The notes beneath the pieces are model-generated. The model was given only the letters and a program-made list of their open reading frames with translations. It was not told where the DNA came from and did no database searches. A program made the position numbers and the translations under genes. From Coriaria nepalensis (taxonomy: Eukaryota > Streptophyta > Magnoliopsida > Cucurbitales > Coriariaceae), in assembly GCA_027186245.1 (NCBI GenBank), contig CP114483.1, positions 30,262,642 to 30,326,641 on the forward strand: 64,000 bases of DNA, given 5' to 3'. Of this stretch, positions 1 to 11,719 are shown in pieces; position 1 is the first letter of the stretch, and each line of letters begins with the position of its first letter.

Positions 1-756
1 AAAACCCATAAGACCATCAGTTAGATAACTTGAATTTCCCATTTCTTAGTACAGAATGCATGTGGATTTGTTCAGCGTTTGAAACTGTAGAGGTAAACTA
101 GAGTTTGTACAAACTGTATGTTTAGTTAGACTTAATTTGGAAGCATTTAATTTGTCCAGTTTAGACTCAAAATCCAGTTTGCGCTGGCAATTTACTGTTT
201 AAGTAACTATAACTAAAAATCAATTATTTTAAACCGTTACTTCCATAAGTTTACCTAAATAAAAGCATTATAATTACAGAGCATTAAACCAGCATCAACA
301 TTTGAGACGATCTAGAGTTGCAATGAAATGCCTAGACAAGCAGAGGTTCCAAACAAACAACTATTATCATCAACTAGTTTGACTAGCAATTATTTACAAA
401 CAGAGCATGTAGCATGTAATCAAAGTCATAGGGTTATTTTGAGTGTGCCAAACATAATAATTTAGTGCAAAGGCCATACAGATTAATTTCAAGATCAATA
501 GCTGAAACATAATTTCTCGTCACTTTGTCTTGACAATTCATGGCCTAAATATCAAATACCTAGATAACAATAATAAAGGCCAGGAATCCTGTTTTTGACT
601 AACAATCTCTTCAGGAAGCAAAAACTTTACAGTTCACATTAAAGTTTCCTGATAAACATAAATGAATAAGCCAACAAAGATAAAAGGGATGATTTTGAGG
701 GAATTAGAAGACAGAGGAGTGAAGATGTAAAACAGAGAGGGAAAAAATGGAGTTAC
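1..756. other. intronic sequence of the DUF212 gene, no exon found
   Basis: No exon of the DUF212 gene or any other coding segment is recognisable here. Exon 4 ends in a GT donor at 756, so this is most simply its long fourth intron. Confidence 0.45.
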
Positions 757-1484
757 CTGAGAGTCATACATGACAAGGCCAGCATAAACAACCGTGAGGC
801 CAAAAATGGAATCAGAGAGACCCCTGCAAAATCAATGTACAGATGTAAAGAAGAAGAAGCAACACTGTGAAAAGAAGACCATATCTTCATGTGCTCAATA
901 GAATACTAAAGTAGACCTGATTGATTACCTTTCGAGGCCAAGAGTTGTAGCAGTAGCCACCACTGCCTAGTAATTCAAACAACAAGAACAAAGTAGAAAA
1001 TTACTTATACCAGGGAAGAAGAAGAAGAAGAAGAAGAAGAAGAAGAAGAAGAAGAATAAGACGAAGAAGAAGAGGCGGCTACTTACAGCGGAATGGGAAG
1101 AAGGAAAGCCTCCTGATCCAAAGATGGTCTTGATATCAAACTCTTGGCCATAAAGAAGCACAGAAGTGAAAGGCTTTGAAAGCTGGCCAATTGCAACAGA
1201 CAAACCGGCAGCAACTAATACCTTGAACAGAGAGGGGGGAAAATCTAAATCTAATTCAATCTAATAATAAGAAGATAGAAGGGAAAATCGCAATTCTATA
1301 CCCTGTTATGGGTGAGTTGAGAGAATTCCTCGAAGAATCCAGCTCTAGGAGGAGTGAACCTGAAGTTAGAAGATGCATTGAGCTTTCTTCTAATGCGAAT
1401 TGACTGATAAGGAGTAAGCAACCATTTCTGAGACGACGGAAGAGGAATGATTGCAGTGGAAGAGCTCCACCACTGCAATAACAT
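757..1484 (-). CDS. DUF212 (acid phosphatase/vanadium haloperoxidase-related) protein, 5' exons, partial
   Basis: Four exons on the minus strand join in frame: 1302-1484 (61 codons, ATG at 1484), 1087-1221 (45 codons), 929-966 and 757-823. All introns have GT..AG ends. Exon 1 is rich in Ser, Pro and Arg, like a plastid transit peptide. Exon 2 reads VLVAAGLSVAIGQLSKPF and ends GGFPSSHSA. Exons 3-4 give ATTLGLERGLSDSIFGL and then VVYAGLVMYDSQ. These are the conserved blocks of the plant DUF212 membrane family, whose biochemical role is not settled. The PSSHS segment resembles the acid phosphatase signature. The usual next segment (GVRREVG-like) is not present in bases 1-750, so the last exons lie left of the window. 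The leader just upstream carries a CT repeat (1485-1507), common in plant 5' UTRs. The family call is firm; plastid location is inferred. Confidence 0.82.
1018..1071. repeat. (AAG)n microsatellite inside DUF212 intron 2
   Basis: About 17 near-perfect GAA/AAG units lie in the intron between exon 2 and exon 3. On the minus strand this is a TTC run. Confidence 0.95.
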
Positions 1485-1635
1485 CCTCTCTCTCTCTCTC
1501 TCTCTCTAAATTCTCCCTCTACGATTACTTATCTGTTTGCTGACGATAGCTTACGAGGCCGTTAATAAAGTTGTAAACGGATTGGACCGGGTAGAGAAAA
1601 TATATCATTTTTGTCCGACCCGAAATACCTGGATT

Positions 1636-1920
1636 TCATTCCATTATGAGGAGGAATAACGAAGAAACCGACAGGGACTTGCAGAGGACGGATGGTCGAT
1701 CGGAGTACGCCGGAGGCGTTGGATTTAAGGAATGAGGCTTGCCGTTATCAACGTCGGAAGGAAGAAATGAGAGAGGGAGTGAGACTGGATTTGAGAGTGT
1801 GATGAGAAGGATCGGGCTCAGGAGAAGACGAAGAAGGATGCTAGTGACATGAGTGTTTGAGAAGGGACAGATAGGGAAATAAGAGAATCTGCAAAACGCC
1901 ATTGAAGCGAAGAAGAAAAA
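1636..1920 (-). CDS. possible small secreted or membrane protein, unrecognised
   Basis: A minus-strand ORF starts at an ATG in good plant context (cttcaATGGCG) and encodes 88 residues. The N-terminal half is hydrophobic (around ILLRLLLSPILLITL) and the rest is Pro/Ser rich with one Cys. It lies about 150 bp upstream of the DUF212 start on the same strand, so it could instead be leader or promoter sequence read by chance. I do not recognise a family. A first exon of a longer gene is also possible, but I found no convincing donor and downstream exon. Confidence 0.25.
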   Translation of the reverse strand, partial: FFFFASMAFCRFSYFPICPFSNTHVTSILLRLLLSPILLITLSNPVSLPLSFLPSDVDNGKPHSLNPTPPAYSDRPSVLCKSLSVSSLFLLIME

Positions 1921-1959
1921 GATTCTGATCAAAAGAAAACAAAAAGATGGTCTATACAC

Positions 1960-2850
1960 GTAAAGATTCTAATTTTTAATATATAAAACTTCATAGGACT
2001 TATATTATAGAAGCTTTCCTTGTTTTACACGATATTAGATCCTGCTAACTTTACGTCCGTACTAATTTCTTATTATTATTAGTCTCTTTTGCCTTTCTCT
2101 TGTTTTCTCGCTGAAAAAACTTTACGTCCGTACTAGGTCTTAGATGAGTCGATGACCATTACCTAGTTTCTGAATACAGCTAAAAGATTCATTCCAACTA
2201 AAGAAGATAAAGTGTTTTCTTTGAATTTGTATGAACATATTAGGATAGAAAAGATCCAATCGAAACTTACTGAAGTTTTTTGCAACCAGCTTAGTGAAGT
2301 TGTAGAGTGGTCAGATCTGATTGGTACATGCACATTCAAATTGCAGTTTAACAAGTCAATATAAACACAAACAGATTGAACTTTTTCTTTTTAAACAGGA
2401 TCACTTGAGCCAACTGGGGGGAAAAGGGGTCTTGGAAAAAGACTCTGAATATAATGTGCAAAAGAAAACCAACTGGGGCAGAAATCGACCGATTCCTTTT
2501 TTGGGAGCAATTCATCCTTCTTTACACAACTGACCTCATCATTGAATCGTATATGGATCTTATTGAAATTATTCTCGGCCAGGATGCCTCTAAGACTAAA
2601 AAAGAAGTTAATACATTCTCTATCCAAAAGAAATGAAAGCAACTTCATAAAGTAAAAACACAAACAAGACTACTTAAACTTGGGAAAATTGTTCAATACA
2701 AGGACCTGAATTTGAATATCTCAAGTGAATTTTCCTCCCTGTGACGAACATGGTTATCTATTAGGAGATTCAAAATAAAAAATAAAAAGGGAAAAAAGAA
2801 AGATGAAGAGAAGGTCCAGTATTCATGTACCCAATATATTCAGTAAGCAC
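1960..2850. other. intergenic, no gene recognised
   Basis: A short direct repeat (aactttacgtccgtacta) occurs near 2048 and 2118. Overlapping ORFs on both strands at 2321-2663 show no family resemblance and no start context. Nothing else is supported here. Confidence 0.4.
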
Positions 2851-2852
2851 TG

Positions 2853-3783
2853 TCACAATGGTGTAGCAAATCCTATATGATGAACCAAGAGAAACAAGTC
2901 AGAATACAACTCGACTACGGAATGGTCTTGATGAAAGGTTTCAGGTAAAACTTATAAACGAGCCCATTACGATTTTAAATACTAATAAATTGGCTATGTA
3001 AGGCTCTAACCCTAAAATGCCAAGTAAAATGAAAAAATGATGCAATTACCAAGTGATCCTATTTCATTCAATTTTGGTCATAAAATGAAACTAAACAAAC
3101 TGGTCACAATTGATTTAATTTAATTTAATCCGAAAATCAAATCTCACATAGTGTTTCAATTTTCTTCAACTTAGTCTAAACATCAAAACTAACAAAGTGA
3201 TCCCATTTTTTTCCCCCCAATTTTAGTCCAATTATCAAAATTAACAAAGCGGTCTTATTTTATGTTCAACTTACCCCAAATCAAAACGAGATTGAAATAA
3301 GTACTTATAAAAGGTATGAGAAACACTATCTATTCCTATCTTCGGTATAATCAAGAACGCAATCAACATCGAATCAAATATACAAGGAAGCAAAAGAAAG
3401 TGGAAATTACCTTGAGAAAGCAAGCTCCAGCATGAAGTGTCAACAGCGATTCTGGATTTGAGTCTAGCGGAAGCAATGGCGCTGTGTAATGGCATCAACG
3501 AGTCCATTGTTCCTAAAACCGGACCAAACCTGAGAACGAAAATCGTATTATAGATGATCGAGCAGAGGAAGTAGAAGGAGTATTTGAAAACTGAAGACGG
3601 AAAAGTTTGAATTGGTAGGGGAAGAATTTTGTACCTTGAAGCGTAGCGAAAAGTTCTGGACGACGAAGAAGATAGCGGAGAGGAAGAAGCCGATGAGTTT
3701 AGAGTCCTCTGAGTTACGATTCTAGATCGAGTGGCCATGGACCTTGAACCCGCCATTAGAGCTGATCTGCAAGCTGAAGCCAT
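2853..3783 (-). CDS. NFD6-like: NUCLEAR FUSION DEFECTIVE 6-like small organellar protein
   Basis: Three exons on the minus strand give a 95-residue protein: 3635-3783, 3411-3529 and 2853-2872. Their lengths (149+119+20) sum to a complete frame, and every junction has GT..AG. The N-terminus (MASACRSALMAGSRSMATRS) is a Ser/Arg-rich mitochondrial or plastid presequence. The conserved core reads MDSLMPLHSAIASARLKSRI followed by AVDTSCWSLLSQG, typical of the NFD6 family, in which the Arabidopsis founder is needed for polar nuclear fusion. The last exon codes only for FATPL and a stop after a split Gly codon, and follows a good acceptor (catatag). The family is clear; the terminal exon is inferred from frame and splice signals, since reading through the intron would give a much longer, unlikely tail. 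Confidence 0.82.
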
Positions 3784-4539
3784 TTCTGATTATTGGGGAT
3801 GAGAGAGGAGGGGTGGGGGGGTTTTAGGAACCTTGTTTAAACCCCTATAATCACGACTCAACGGTCTGAGTCCTATTTTTACAAGGTTGAAACGACACCG
3901 TTTGGTAAGCGAAACTAATGGACGGTGGATCGACATTTCTCCTTGTATTGGGCTAGTGATACATAGTTAATAGGCTTTCAGTTCAACGGCCCAAATCCAT
4001 GTCTGTGCAACAAAGAGTTTTTAGGCCTAAGTAGCTTATTATAAGTTATAAGTTATAAGTAGCTTAGTAGTGAGATATCAGGTCAGATCTAACATAAATT
4101 TTATCATCCGGAGTACTTAACAGTTAATTAAAAGACAGGTGAGATATCAGGTAATAATAGTTAAAAACAGTTTGAAAATATATTAGTAAAAATATTACGA
4201 GGATTCTCTTAAGTATTCCTCCTACTTAGAATTATTACATTATTTATATGGCTATCTTTGTATTAATATTTAATGCGTTATTATCATTTCAAGAATTAAT
4301 ACTCTTGGAATTTGTTAAAAATTTGACCAAAAAAAGAAAAAAATCTATTGAAAAATTTTGTATGATTGTCAAGCATTTTGTCGGTCGTTCCGAACGCTTA
4401 CAACAATGGTCAAATTTTCTACCAACTTTCGTGTGATTGTCAAGTATTTTGTGAATAGATACTATAAAGAATACTATGTAGTATTTTTCTTGCTCTCTGC
4501 CTTGTTTGTTATTGTCCTCTTGTGTTTGAGTTAGACATA
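3784..4539. other. promoter side of NFD6-like gene and spacer
   Basis: This spacer lies upstream of the minus-strand NFD6-like start. It contains a small duplicated motif (gagatatcaggt near 4072 and 4141) and an AT-rich stretch leading to the copia remnant. No gene is seen. Confidence 0.4.
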
Positions 4540-5530
4540 ACTAGAGAGAGAAAATAGCAACCCCTAGATTAGAAATCTTTGTATTTGATGGGAAGTCTAA
4601 CTTCAGGACTTGGAAAAAGAAGATGATGGCTTTACTTTCCCATAATAAAGTCCTCATAGCACTGGAAGAGGATGCTAAGAAATGGAAAGAGGCTGCTTTA
4701 GCAAATAAGGAAAAGATAGACTAGGAGGCCTATGATCTCCTCATTCAGAATCATGGAGAAAGTGTACTGAGGAAGGTGGATGGACATGAGGCACCTCTAT
4801 CTCTGTGGGATAAACTAAATTACGAATATGTTATACAAACTGATCCAAATCTTGCGTATCTAAAAGATCTTTTTTTAACTGGAAAATGGACTCTTCTAAA
4901 AATATGGATCAAAACCTAGATGAATTTCAAAAATTGATATTCACCATAAAAAGAACTGATCAAGTTATATATAATGTTTCTCATTCTTATGCAATCTTTA
5001 CCTTTCGAGTATGTTGTTGTTAAGGATGCTTTGAAATATATTGTAACTATTCCTACTGTTAAGTTAATTAGTGCTAGTGTTAGAACTAGGGAATTATAAC
5101 TTAATCTTGGGAAAAGATCTAATCATAACCTGTTTGTTAAAGCTACGATAGATAAAAGAAGAATTTAGGAAATTCAATAGGTAACTATAGGAAATTCAAA
5201 TGCATCTAATCATATACTGTAACTATTCTTACGGTAAGAAAAAGGGTAAAGAAGAATTTAGGAAATGTTATTTTTGTAACAATCAAGTCATTTTGAAAAA
5301 GAAATGCTATGCTTTTAAAAAACCAAGGAAATGAGAATATTGAATAGAGAAATGTGGTTTTAGGAGACTGTGATGCAACTTATTATTCTGAAGTATTGAA
5401 TATGTCTAAATGCATAACTATAAATGAATAGATCCGAGACTCAGGTTACACTTTTCATATGAGTCCAAATAAAGAATGGTTTCATGACTTAATAGAATTG
5501 GATGAAGGCAGAATTTATATGAGAAACATA

Positions 5531-5991
5531 TTAAATCTGTCAAAATGGGACAGACTTTTCGCTTAGCCCGTCTATAATGGACTAGGCTTAAGCATACTTT
5601 AAAGCTTTCTAGCTTGGCCCCAGTGGACCCAGCCCGACCTAGCTCGTTCGAACCTGTTTAAGCCCTCTAATTTTTAATTTTTTTTCCTTTCATTTGGGAA
5701 ATGTGAGGCATGAGAGTATTTAATTTTTTTTTGTCCCTATAGTTTTTCCTTATTTTATTTTACCCCATCTCATATAATAATTTTTTAATCTCTCCACTCG
5801 AATTAAACTATTTATATATTTTTTACTAATACATAATGAAATCTTTATTTAACTAAAAGTTTATTTATTTATTATTTATTTAAAAAATGGGTAGGTCCAT
5901 GCTCCCGTCCTCATAAGCTTGGTACGGCCCGACCCCGAATAGTAAAAAATTAGGCTCGGGCAGGGCCGGTTGGCCCATTTTAATAGCTCTA
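5531..5991. mobile_element. hAT-type MITE nested in copia remnant 1
   Basis: A 461-bp non-coding insert with terminal inverted repeats. The left end is ttaaatctgtcaaaatggg, and the reverse complement of the right end reads tctagagctattaaaatggg. It is flanked by an imperfect 8-bp target duplication (gaaacata at 5523-5530, gaagcaat at 5992-5999). The right part is rich in GGCCCGACC-like and GGGCAGGGCC motifs, usual for plant hAT MITEs. It interrupts the protease-to-integrase junction of the copia frame, and the copia reading resumes directly after the second flank. Confidence 0.78.
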
Positions 5992-8454
5992 GAAGCAATC
6001 ACATGTGGAAAGTACAAGGTTTAGGAAGCATCACCTTAAAACTGAACAATGGTAACCTAATAAAACTTGCTAGAGATAGATACATTCTAGACCTTAAAAG
6101 AAGCCTAATTTCTTTAGGTACCTTAGATGAGGCAGACTACTCTTATCTTGCCAAAGTAGGAACCTTAATTGTATATAAGAATAAGAAACAGGTTCTTAAA
6201 GATCTGAAAAAGAATATTATGTATGTCTTGTGTGGTTATCATTATGTTGGTTCTTCTGATATTTCTCTTGTATCTAGCAAATCTGATAAGGTTGATACTA
6301 CATTTGTGAATGGTAAAACTATGAGCACATATATTGCTCTTGTGTCAGGAAAGGTTGATAAGAACAATCTCTGGCATTTGAGACTTTGGCATATTAGGTA
6401 GAAAGGTATTTATGTTATGTATAAACATGACATGCTTGGTAAATCTCCTATCCCTTCCTCCTCTATTTTCTATGGAACTTGTGTGCTAGCAAGACAACAT
6501 AGGAGTAGTTTTCATAAGGGTATTCATTTATCAAAATATGTGCTTGAATATATCCATGCTGATTTATGGGGACCTGAAAGGGTAGAGTCACATGGTCGCA
6601 ATAGGTTTTTCTTATCTATTAGAGATGATTTTAGTAGAAAAGTTTGAATTTTTCTATTAAAGTCTGAGGATGAGACACTGTTTAAGTTTAAGATATGGAA
6701 AAACCTAGTTGAAAACCAAGTAACTAAAAGAATTAAAAGCCTTAAGACATACAATGGCCTAGAATTCTATAATTAATATTTTGATGAATTCTGTAATAAA
6801 CATGGTATCATAAGGCATATGATTGTACTTAGGACACCCTAACAGAATAATGTAGCTGAGAGAATGAATATAACTCTTTTAGAAAAGATGAGGTGTTTGA
6901 TGCTTACCTCTAGCTTACCAAAACCATTGGGGAGAGGCACTAGAAACTGCTTCTTATTTGATTCATAGGAGTCCCTTAATAGTCTTGAATTTTAAATATC
7001 CTAAGGAAGTCTGAAATAATAGAAAACCTAATTCATGTCACTTAAGGGTGTTTGGTTGTACTGCATACATGCATACGAGTGATGTGAAACTAGATCCTAG
7101 ATCAAATAAATGTATGTTCTTAGGATATCAGTCTGGAACAAAGGGGTATAGGCTATATAATAGACAATTTGTTGGAATTAAAATTTACGTTAGTAGAGAT
7201 GTAATTTTCAATGAGACTACTTTTTCTTGCAAGACTAACACTTCTGATGCAGGTACACCAGTCATATCTAATGTTCATAATACTTTAATTGACGTGGAGG
7301 TGACCACTGCAAATCCAATTGGATAACAGTAGGATGGCCACCATCTCAATGATCAGGATTCAAATGATGAGATGTCACTCATACTTGATGAACCTGATCC
7401 TGATACAGTTACTACAGAGATTCTGGATGAATCTCACATGATCAATTAACTGAATATCAACTCACTAGAGATAGGAGAAAAATGGAGGTAAAGCCCAGTT
7501 CGAGATATCTATACGTTGATATAATATTTACTACTCTTGTGGCAGGTATGAAATCCAGTATATAAAACCTATAGACTATGAGGCAACTGTCGGGTCAAAG
7601 GACTCAAACAAATGGGAAGCAACAATGAACGAAGAGATAAACTCTTTGAAGGCAAACAATACTTGGAAGTAGGTTCTAAGGCCATACAAACAAAGGTTAA
7701 TAGACTGTAAATGAATCTTCAAGGTAAAAGAATGTATTACTTCTAATCCTACTAAATTTAAAGCACACTTTGTAGCTATGGTTTTACTCAGAGGGAAAGG
7801 GTGGATTTACATAAAAATTTATCTCCTATTGTTAAGTTTAAAACTATTAGAGTAATCTTAGCTATATTTACTTTCTATAACTTAGAAATTGAACAAATGC
7901 ATATTAAAACTGCATTCCTTTGTGTGGAGATAGAAGAGACCATTTACATGCATCAACATATATGATTTATTGATAAGAATAGACCTTATCATGTTTGTAT
8001 GCTTCATAGGTCTTTGTATGGTCTAAAACAATCTCCTAGGCGATGATATAAACGTTTGATACCTTTGTAGTGAGTATTGGTTTTTGGAGAAGTAAATATG
8101 ACACATGCTTTTATTTTTCTCAAAATAAATTGGATATTGTGTATTTACTACTTTATGTTGATAATCTGCATCTTATTAGTAAGTCAAAAGAGAATATTCA
8201 AGAATTGAAATGGAAATTAAATTCTGAATTTGAAATTTAAAACTTAGGAGAGAAGTTAGAAAAATCTTAGGAATGGAAATTATTAGGAATAAGAAAGCTA
8301 ATTCACTAAAACTGCATCAAAACTCTTATCTTTCTAAAGTAGCTAGTAAGTTTGGTGTTAATAATTGCAAACTGTTAATCTTCCCTTAGTTGGCCATCTT
8401 ATTATTAGTAAAGAGTAAGGGCCTAGAACTAAAACAGAGAGAATTAAATTGGAT

Positions 8455-8580
8455 CAAATTCCTTATGTGAATGCAATAGGTTTTGTGATGTTTATTCAAA
8501 TTCCTTATGTGAATGCAATAGGTTTTGTGATGTTTATTCAAATTCCTTATGTGAATGCAATAGGTTTTGTGATGTTTAGT
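8455..8580 (+). repeat. three tandem copies of a 42-bp coding unit
   Basis: The 14-codon unit reading IPYVNAIGFVMF, with two linker codons, occurs three times in a row in frame. Copies two and three are essentially identical. In copia elements this segment normally occurs once, just before the TRPD motif. Confidence 0.95.
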
Positions 8581-9284
8581 CTGATAAACACTAGGCCTGA
8601 TCTTGCTTTTGTCATTTCTTTATTGAGTATATACATGTCAGAACCTGAAATTGATCATTGGAATGCTCTTAAAAGGCTTTTAAGATATATAAACTCATCT
8701 GTTTCTGTTAGTTTGCATTTTAACAAGTGGACTGATAAACTTGATCTAACTGATTTTGTAGATTCTGATTTTACAGGAGATGGGGATTCAAGGTCTACTA
8801 CTTCCTACCAGTTTTTACTAGGTAGTAACTGTGTCAGTTGGAAAACTCAACTGCAACCTTTGGTTACTTTATCTACTATGGAGGTCGGGTATGTGACTAT
8901 GATAGATGCATAAAAGATGGTGTTTGGCTTCATGGTACTCATAGAAACCCGTTTTCTATAAGGAGAGAATTGCACTATCTATTCTGATAGCAATAGTGCA
9001 AGTCATCTCAGCAATATCACTTTGTCCAACAAAGCACATCGATATCAAATATCACTTTGTGAGGGATCAGATTTCTTCAAGTCTAGTGCATCTGTCCAAG
9101 GTACCTAATTAAGAAAATCTTGCTGACTTGGGGACCAAGGGTTTACTGTAACAAAGTTTAAGCACTGCTTAAATTTGTTACACTTAGAGTAACAGCCTAA
9201 AAATCGAGCAATAAAGATAAGTCTAGTGTCACTTATGGATTAAAGGGTGTTTGGATGGAGGTGATTAAGCTTCACGGTGGAGAT

Positions 9285-9785
9285 TGTTAGGGTTGGTGTT
9301 CCCTTTTGGGTGAAGCCTAATATATTGGCACATATATCTTTTATATATGCTGAGTCGGTTCTTTGGTTCTAAAGCCCAAGAGAGATGGAACTGGCTCACA
9401 TCTTCTCTTGAGCGCAAATGCCCATTTGGCCTTGTAGGGGTTAAGGCAATCGCTCCTTTCATTATGTGGACTACTAGAAAATTAGGACTTGAGGTGGAGT
9501 TGCGATTCACTCTTTGGTTTTAGGGTTTTGAGTGCGATCTTGATTATTGGTTTCTTGCATGTTCATCTAGTATGATTTTGTTGTATTCTTTATGATCAAT
9601 ATATGTTAAATCTCTATTAGAATCTAGGTTGATGATTTTGTGCAAAGTCTATGTGATCTTGTTGTGTATTGTGAAATCATTCTTGATTAGTTAGAATTCG
9701 TTCTGTAATATGTACAAGTAACTCTAGATAAGTGAGCATATCCAACTTGTTGGAGCTCAACGTGGATGTACCATTAGTGGGAACC
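9285..9785 (+). repeat. probable 3' LTR of copia remnant 1
   Basis: It starts TGTTAGGGTT directly after the polypurine tract. A TATA-like region (tcttttatatatgc) lies near 9350. The right end is set approximately (an ACCA at about 9780), because no second LTR is available for comparison. Confidence 0.55.
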
Positions 9786-10744
9786 ACAAGAAAAATATCT
9801 AGTGTTGATTTCTCTTTCCCTTTCTTTCATTTTATGGTTTATGATTAGTTCAAATGTAACTTGATTGAAATCTGAAAAGATAAGAGGTTTAAAGAAGACA
9901 AAGGTTGAATGCGCTTAAATCGGTATTAAAATACAACATTCATTGATCTTCATTGGTATATCTTCGTTGATCTCTTTCATCCTCCGATTAGGGTTTGAAC
10001 TTGGGATTGAGAAACATGAGCTCGCAATTTCTAATGGAAGATGAGGAATGAAGGTGATTCGAAGATGGAGATTGCAATGAGCGAAGAAAGTGTTCTAAAC
10101 TCTGAATGCAAGCCCTAATTCATGAAGAAGGTGTTTCTCTCTAACTATTTTGTGTGGAAATGATGAATGCTACATAAATATAGCCAAACTCTATTTATGA
10201 TAGAAAGTTTTTTTGTTAGATCCACCAAGTTTCATATAATTAATATTGATCCACAAAGATTTTTTTCTATCTTAAAATGATCCAAAATTATTATCAAATG
10301 GCAGTTTAGGAAAAGATTGTGTGCAAAGCTCCAAGGCCAATATTATTTGGGTAAATAAATTGGATGTATTAGCTTTGTTAGGCATACCATCAAAAATGAG
10401 AAAAAGTAAAGAAATGTTATGATAATTATTGGTTTTGATCTGCAGTAGGGACTACGTACAATTATCCATTGGCATCTAGATTGGACAATGGTATTATTAA
10501 ACAGATTTCTGGAGCCCAAGATTTTTCACGACCATACTATGTATTGGGCTAATTGTGGGGTTTTAGGTCACTTTTGAATATAGGCCACTCTTGAATTTCA
10601 GCCTTATTATTCAACATTTTTAAAATTCAATTTTGCAATCTATAATTTAGATCGAGTTATCTTAAAAAGCATTAGTTAAGATGTAAAAAGATAATTTGAA
10701 TAACTAAATTTAAAGTTTTTTTTTATTACAAAGAACTGAATCTA
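9786..10744. other. spacer, no gene recognised
   Basis: Low-complexity AT-rich DNA. No coding similarity or terminal repeats were recognised. Confidence 0.4.
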
Positions 10745-10945
10745 CATACTCTTGATTTTAATTTACATGTACAATCCAACTTTTAAGATTAAAATATATC
10801 TGTACTGAATACTCTATGGGTCGACAGATATTTTAAATATTCGTCGACCCGTAGAGTAAGATGGTTAGAAAGTATAAAGTCTCTATACATAATACTTTAT
10901 AGGTCGACAAATGTTTTGAACACTCATCGACCTATAAGTATTCAG
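10745..10945. repeat. dispersed repeat with two near-perfect palindromes
   Basis: Two adjacent palindromes: ACTCTATGGGTCGAC (10811-10825) pairs with GTCGACCCGTAGAGT (10843-10857), and AATACTTTATAGGTCGA (10891-10907) pairs with TCGACCTATAAGTATT (10927-10942). Both share a GGTCGACA..TTTT..TCGACC core. The block is preceded by acatgtacaatcca near 10766. A related copy with the same lead-in lies at 35540-35640. This suggests a MITE-like repeat family. Confidence 0.7.
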
Positions 10946-11503
10946 GCCAGAAACTAAAAAAATGATCAAAATGGTAAAAAAAAGGTTAAATATCAGTCAA
11001 AAGTGGTTAGATGGCGGTAAAATATTGGTCAAAAGTGGTCATGTCACTAATATATTTTGGGCAGACCATTGCATGCAAAATGACTATGCAATTTTTAGAG
11101 ACTTTGTCTCTTTCGATATGACATGACATATTAGAAAAACGATAAGAATGTGTCTGTTGGGGTTTTCGTGGGTCTAAACCACCATAGGCAGAGGGTTTTG
11201 TTTGGGGCATGACTATTTTTTGATAAGATGATTGAGTTATTCCAATAGTTATTCATCACGTTTGTTGAATGTATGTCTCGCAAAGAGCCAATGTCATTAT
11301 TCATTGATGAAGACGTAGCTATATTCGCTGCAATCCCCACCTTCCTTGAAGACACATATCACTTCCTTTGTGTATGACATATATAACAAAATACGAAGAA
11401 AAATCTTGGTGGACTATTAGGGAACAAAGCTTTCAAGCAAGACTGGAAGAGATTTTTGTTTGATAGTTTAGTGGAAGATTTCGAGACAGCATGGGTTCAA
11501 ATG
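10946..11503. other. spacer with unrecognised short ORFs
   Basis: It contains a repeated ggtcaaaagtgg / gtcaaaagtggt motif near 11000-11040. Minus-strand ORFs at 11007-11355 match nothing I recognise and lack support. Confidence 0.35.
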
Positions 11504-11707
11504 TGTTACGGGATTTTATTTGTGCTATTTTAGGGATGTTTTCCTTTATGTCTAGATTGTATATAGAAGATAATTAGGCTGCAAATAACGTTGGAAATAC
11601 TTACCTTGTATAGCATTTAGACGCTGGAAATCAGGCACTCACTATGTAAATCACTTATATATAATGAAAGCAAACCCTATGGAAAGGGTATTCAAACTAA
11701 TTTGACA
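11504..11707 (+). repeat. 5' LTR of copia element 2
   Basis: About 204 bp, starting TGTTACGGGA and ending in aca right before the primer-binding site. It includes cttatatataatgaaag near the 3' side. The left end is inferred from the TG start, and no second LTR exists to confirm it. Confidence 0.6.
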
Positions 11708-11719
11708 TGGTATCAGAGC
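11708..11719 (+). other. retrotransposon primer-binding site
   Basis: TGGTATCAGAGC is the standard copia primer-binding site, complementary to the 3' end of initiator methionine tRNA. It fixes the strand and the end of the 5' LTR. Confidence 0.93.

Larger units (their letters stand above)
4540..9284 (+). mobile_element. Ty1/copia retrotransposon remnant 1, coding part
   Basis: Decayed copia polyprotein in the order gag, protease/integrase, reverse transcriptase, RNase H. The gag-like part starts near 4553, where ATG has become ATA, and reads EIFVFDGKSNFRTWKKK. The integrase part includes LWHLRLWHIR and YIHADLWGPE. The RT part includes a degraded EEINSLKANNTWK near 7640. The RNase H part has INTRPDLAFVISLLS and SWKTQLQPLVTLSTME. 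At least a dozen stops and several frameshifts break it. The remnant ends at a polypurine tract (ggtggagat) next to a TG-starting LTR at 9285. I found no 5' LTR, so the left end is probably lost. It cannot encode a working element as it stands. Confidence 0.9.

Noticed and set aside
11007..11355. Two minus-strand ORFs
   Set aside because: Low similarity to anything known, no splice or promoter context, next to repeat sequence.
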